Origin: Pegethrix bostrychoides GSE-TBD4-15B
GTDB taxonomy: Bacteria > Cyanobacteriota > Cyanobacteriia > Elainellales > Elainellaceae
Direction of reading: 5' to 3'
Assembly (NCBI GenBank): GCA_019359155.1
Contig: JAHHHV010000069.1
Coordinates: 1-64,000 of the forward strand
Length of the DNA stretch: 64,000 nucleotides
Positions within the stretch are counted from its first letter, which is position 1. Each line of letters starts with the position of its first letter. This document shows, in pieces, positions 61,501 through 64,000 of this stretch. A program made the translations under genes and the position numbers. The notes beneath the pieces were generated by a model, which ran no database searches, was not told the origin of the DNA, and saw only the letters and a list, made by a program, of their open reading frames with translations.

Positions 61501-64000
61501 TATCACTATCGTTATTCAGGACGTTGCCCGTAGCGGGAGTCGCAATATCTTCGGTGACGCTATTTATATCTGCAGCGGCAACAGGTTCATCGTTGGTGCC
61601 GTTGATTGTGATTACGATGTTAGCGGTGCTGGTGCCGCCATTGCCATCTGAGATCAAGTAGCTGAAGCTGTCGGTGATGAACTCACCCACACTCAACGCC
61701 TGCACCGTACCGCTAGCATTGTTAACCGAATAGCTATACTCACCGTTGGAATTCACCGTCAGGCTGCCATAGAGTCCAGAGACAGCTTGACCAAGGTTGC
61801 TGGTCTGACCGTTAACTGCTGTGACGCTGAGCGTATCACCATCGATATCTGTGTCGTTGGTGAGGGCGTTGCCAGTAACAGGATTCACAGCATCTTCAAA
61901 GATACTATTGGTGTCAAGGTTGGCGATGGGCGCATCGTTGATGCCGCCAACTGTGATAGTCAGGGTCGCGGTGTCGGTACCGCCTTTGCCGTCGGAGATG
62001 GTATAGGTGAAGGTTTCGGTGAGCGTTGTAGTTTCACTTAAACCAAGAACTGCTGGATTGCTGGGGTCTACAACATACTCATAGGTGCCGTCAGCATTAA
62101 CCGTCAGGCTGCCATATTGGCTGTTGAAGGCTGTGCCCAGCGTTTTGTCGCTACCATCGAAGCTAATCTTAGTGACGTTGAGCGTATCACCTGTATCTAT
62201 GTCGCTATCGTTATCTAGTAGGTTGCCTGTCGCCGCAGGTTTACCCACTGCCGTGGAGCCGTTGTCAGCGACTGCGACAGGATCATCGTTGGTGCCGTTA
62301 ATTGTGATCTTGAGCGTGGTCTGATCGAAACCACCATAACCATCTGAAATCTGATAGCTATAGGTTTCGGTTAGGGTTTGACCAACGCCTAGCGTCTGCA
62401 CTTCTAGATTGGCATTGTTGAGGCTGTAGCTGTAGGAGCCATCTGCATTGAGCGTCAGGTTGCCATAGTTGCCTGCTAGCGCATTGCCGACATTTGCCGC
62501 ATTACCGTTTACCTGAGTGACGGTGAGAATATCGCTCTTGTCAGAGTCAATATCTTTGCCAACCCCACCCGCAATCACGTTGCCTGTGGCTGGGGTAGCA
62601 ACATCTTCGGCAATGCTGTTGACATCCGCAACTGCAGTAGGCGCGTCATTCGTGCCGTTGATGGTGATAGTCAGTGTGGTGCTAGCTGTGCCGCCATTAC
62701 CATCTGAGACGCTGTAGTTGAAGATTTCGGTGAGCTTGTCGCCGACGCTGAGTTCCTGAACGTCGGGTTTGCTGCTGTCGAGAACGTAGCTGTAAGTGCC
62801 GTTGGCATTCAGCGTCAGATTGCCGTAGCTGCCGTTGACAGCGCTGCCCAATTTAGCCGGATCGCCATTGACTGCCGAGACACTTAGCGCATCGTTAGTG
62901 TCTTTATCGGTATCGTTGGGCAGTACGTTGCCCATTGCCGGATTGAGCGCATCTTCGCTGATGCTGTTGACGTCGGCGACTGCGACTGGCGCATCATTCG
63001 TGCCCTCAATGGTCATGACAATGTTGGCTGTGCTGGTGCCGCCGTTTCCGTCAGAAATCAGGTAGCTGAAGCTGTCCGTGATCGATTCACCTATGCCCAG
63101 TGCCTGCACCGTGCCGTTGGCGTTATTGAGCAAGTAGCTGTAATCGCCGCTGGCGTTCACAGTTAGACTGCCGTAAAGTCCAGTGACGGCCTTGCCCAGA
63201 TTGGCTGCTGCCCCGTTGACCGCCGTGACATTCAGCGTATCGCCATCAACATCTGTGTCATTGGTGAGGGCGTTGCCAGTAACAGGATTCACAGCGTCTT
63301 CAGAGATGCTGTTGATGTCAAGATGAGCGACGGGCGCGTCGTTGATGCCGCCAACCGTAATGGTCAACGTGGCTGTACTAGTGCTGCCGTGATTGTCTGA
63401 AACCGTGTAGGTGAACGTTTCGGTGAGGGTTTTGCTAACGCCCAGCGCAATTACGGCTGGATTGTTGGGATCTGCGGTGTAGCTGTAGCTGCCATCAGCA
63501 TTTACTGTCAAGCTGCCATATTGGCTATTGAAGGCTGTACCCAGAAGCTTGTCGCTGCCGCCGAAGTTGAGTTGGGTAACGCTGAGCGTATCGCCCGTAT
63601 CCACGTCGCTGTCGTTGATTAACAGGTTGCCTGTCGCAGGAGGCTGACCCACAATGGTTGATTTGGCATCTGCAACGGCGACCGGCGCGTCGTTCATGCC
63701 GTTGATGGTGATGGTGAGCGTAGTGCTGGCTGTGCCGCCTTTACCGTCAGAGACAGTGTAGGTGAAGACTTCATCCGTCAATGATTGGCCAACACCCAAT
63801 GCCTGTACTGTGCTGTTGGTATTGTTGATGCTGTAGCTATATATGCCGTTAGCATTCAGCACCAACGACCCGTACTTACCAGCAATCGTTTGGCCGACAT
63901 TGCCTGCAACACCCTTGACTGCGCTGACGGTTAGCACATCACCTAAATCAATATCGCTGTCGTTTGGCAACACATTGCCCGCAGCTGGAGCAGTTGCATC
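58523..64000 (-). CDS. giant VCBS/RTX repeat adhesin-like protein (5' end beyond window)
   Basis: 1825 codons visible; the frame is open to the window edge, so the start is outside. Order: ten VCBS-type repeats near 115 residues (visible residues 1 to about 1145), each ending TLTITINGTNDAP-like; a cadherin-like part (about 1145-1270); Ca-binding thrombospondin-type-3-like DTDGDGVSDIDDLDSDNDG repeats (about 1400-1570); RTX nonapeptides GGDGNDVIMGG (about 1600-1745); and a C-terminal domain DKITDFEIVKDRFDLSDLL. This plan is of a large type I-secreted surface adhesin. Repeats 2-3 and 6-7 are closer to each other than to the rest. A tandem repeat touches the stop. Confidence 0.92.
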   Translation of the reverse strand, partial: DATAPAAGNVLPNDSDIDLGDVLTVSAVKGVAGNVGQTIAGKYGSLVLNANGIYSYSINNTNSTVQALGVGQSLTDEVFTYTVSDGKGGTASTTLTITINGMNDAPVAVADAKSTIVGQPPATGNLLINDSDVDTGDTLSVTQLNFGGSDKLLGTAFNSQYGSLTVNADGSYSYTADPNNPAVIALGVSKTLTETFTYTVSDNHGSTSTATLTITVGGINDAPVAHLDINSISEDAVNPVTGNALTNDTDVDGDTLNVTAVNGAAANLGKAVTGLYGSLTVNASGDYSYLLNNANGTVQALGIGESITDSFSYLISDGNGGTSTANIVMTIEGTNDAPVAVADVNSISEDALNPAMGNVLPNDTDKDTNDALSVSAVNGDPAKLGSAVNGSYGNLTLNANGTYSYVLDSSKPDVQELSVGDKLTEIFNYSVSDGNGGTASTTLTITINGTNDAPTAVADVNSIAEDVATPATGNVIAGGVGKDIDSDKSDILTVTQVNGNAANVGNALAGNYGNLTLNADGSYSYSLNNANLEVQTLGVGQTLTETYSYQISDGYGGFDQTTLKITINGTNDDPVAVADNGSTAVGKPAATGNLLDNDSDIDTGDTLNVTKISFDGSDKTLGTAFNSQYGSLTVNADGTYEYVVDPSNPAVLGLSETTTLTETFTYTISDGKGGTDTATLTITVGGINDAPIANLDTNSIFEDAVNPVTGNALTNDTDIDGDTLSVTAVNGQTSNLGQAVSGLYGSLTVNSNGEYSYSVNNASGTVQALSVGEFITDSFSYLISDGNGGTSTANIVITINGTNDEPVAAADINSVTEDIATPATGNVLNNDSDIDGDKLTVVEVNGDAGKVGTAFGGSYGSLTLNADGSYNYSLDNSNANVQALGSNETLSETFTYQISDGQGGLSNSTITITINGTNDGVEAVVDTNTINEDDLNPATGNVLSNDVDIDGDPMNVTQVNGDANHVGQPLNGIYGGLTLNANGSYSYSLDNSNPVVQALAINETLTDRFTYQISDGDSTSTTTLTITINGTNDKPIALADQDFIDENAVSPAQGNVLFNDKDPDQSDQLIVSQVSGSSADVGNLIQGQYGSLLLKADGSYSYTVDRSNPDVSTLPPGTQIAETFTYQITDGHGGFDESSLTITIGQNDSPLSADKTVTAIEDLPYFFSLNDFAFNDPDYGDGLSRVRIDSLPTNGELMLAGQTILPGQLIDLVDIFDGRLSFLAAPNANGNAYAQFSFSVQDSSGAANSFSKSPNKITVNITPVNDPPTLDLDGDDGSGVNGTGYRTLVAPGSPVAIADLDTQVTDIDNSNLQSATITLVNRPNGSSEFLMVLGKLPVGITASAYDSTTGQLKLSGSATLANYQAAIAAIGYSNSASARDNSPREVTVVVNDGVLDSNLAKTQIFYDTDGDGVSDIDDLDSDNDGILDLVEMGGDPNRDTDGDGIIDSLDLDSDNDGILDLEEAGFSPELLKSLDADGDGVIDLTNGFGKNGFANMLETFPDSAIPNQQPVDTDRDGAYDFQDVDSDNDGVSDLKESGRGFPDLNNDGRVDGSDSDGDGIRDSADGSAKFGRSPKGSPADGNNNGVPDYREVNRKRTSGSGADVVYGTDGDDILSGFSDLDILDGRGGNDIIMGGSDKDRLYGGDGNDVIMGGSNDDYIEGNNGDDILNGGSGNDLIYGGSGNDRINAGQGDDIVFGEAGNDRITGNEGNDKLYGGDGNDILIGGRGNDVLVGGRGRDKMTGGQGRDKFVYNSKQEFGDKITDFEIVKDRFDLSDLLKGGSMSAVQVKQRGKNTLVQVNAGNGFQNLATLQNVDADTIGKRHFIF

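Noticed and set aside
58523-64000. Regular repeats that might suggest a CRISPR array
   Set aside because: They are diverged, about 345 nt long and protein-coding throughout; there are no unique spacers between identical short repeats.

Overview
The window is chromosomal DNA of a cyanobacterium. The markers are GUN4 (chlorophyll synthesis), the CemA-type protein PxcA, a long isocitrate dehydrogenase of the cyanobacterial type, ClpC, MutS2, and several short families I know only from cyanobacteria (DUF3143, DUF1824, an Npun_F0494-like protein). By eye the GC content is mid-50s percent. No heterocyst genes, tRNA, rRNA or CRISPR array were seen. A filamentous, non-heterocystous lineage of the Leptolyngbya kind is a guess, not a demonstration.

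Layout. 0-2.4 kb is accessory: the first codons of an IS1-like transposase, hairpins that look like mobile-element debris, and a 690-residue RTX protein. 2.6-3.9 kb holds groES without groEL, directly behind a PHP phosphoesterase gene. 4-7.2 kb is a 1028-residue membrane protein with eight diverged repeats. 7.4-11.6 kb has a ferritin-like protein, a glycosyltransferase overlapping a small membrane protein, YjbQ and a MidA-type methyltransferase. 11.7-14.5 kb is an iron-type pair, di-haem oxidoreductase plus imelysin, with a palindrome upstream that resembles a Fur box. mutS2 follows, then a Zn/Cd-type P-ATPase with an SmtB-like operator. 20-29.5 kb is mostly minus-strand housekeeping: Nudix, folK, a [2Fe-2S] ferredoxin, cobQ, PP2C, a UbiB-type kinase and small cyanobacterial proteins.

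29.6-36.6 kb reads forward: DUF58, DUF309, then the lipopolysaccharide-export genes lptA-lptB-lptF, a dienelactone hydrolase and a DUF981 protein. icd, a LuxR-type response regulator, gun4, ruvC, clpC and rimI fill 36.6-44 kb. lysA-cdaA-uppS (44-47.2 kb) joins meso-diaminopimelate use, c-di-AMP synthesis and the undecaprenyl carrier. 47-56 kb reads backward: DUF3143, a DUF1400 hydrolase, ligA, DUF1824, a secreted nuclease lipoprotein, a permease and pxcA. A P-loop helicase-like gene, a 56-codon membrane ORF and a giant VCBS/RTX protein cut by the window edge close the window.

The signal that ordinary annotation misses is a set of short imperfect tandem duplications (10-17 bp units, 2-3 copies) lying across or against stop codons. 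I count ten cases among about fifty genes (midA, Nudix, cobQ, PP2C, ubiB-type, icd, gun4/ruvC, rimI, DUF1824, VCBS/RTX), and two more across start codons. I saw no novel defence or biosynthetic system. The best leads are these gene-end duplications, the eight-repeat membrane protein, the orphan groES, and an imelysin whose usual motif glutamate is glycine.
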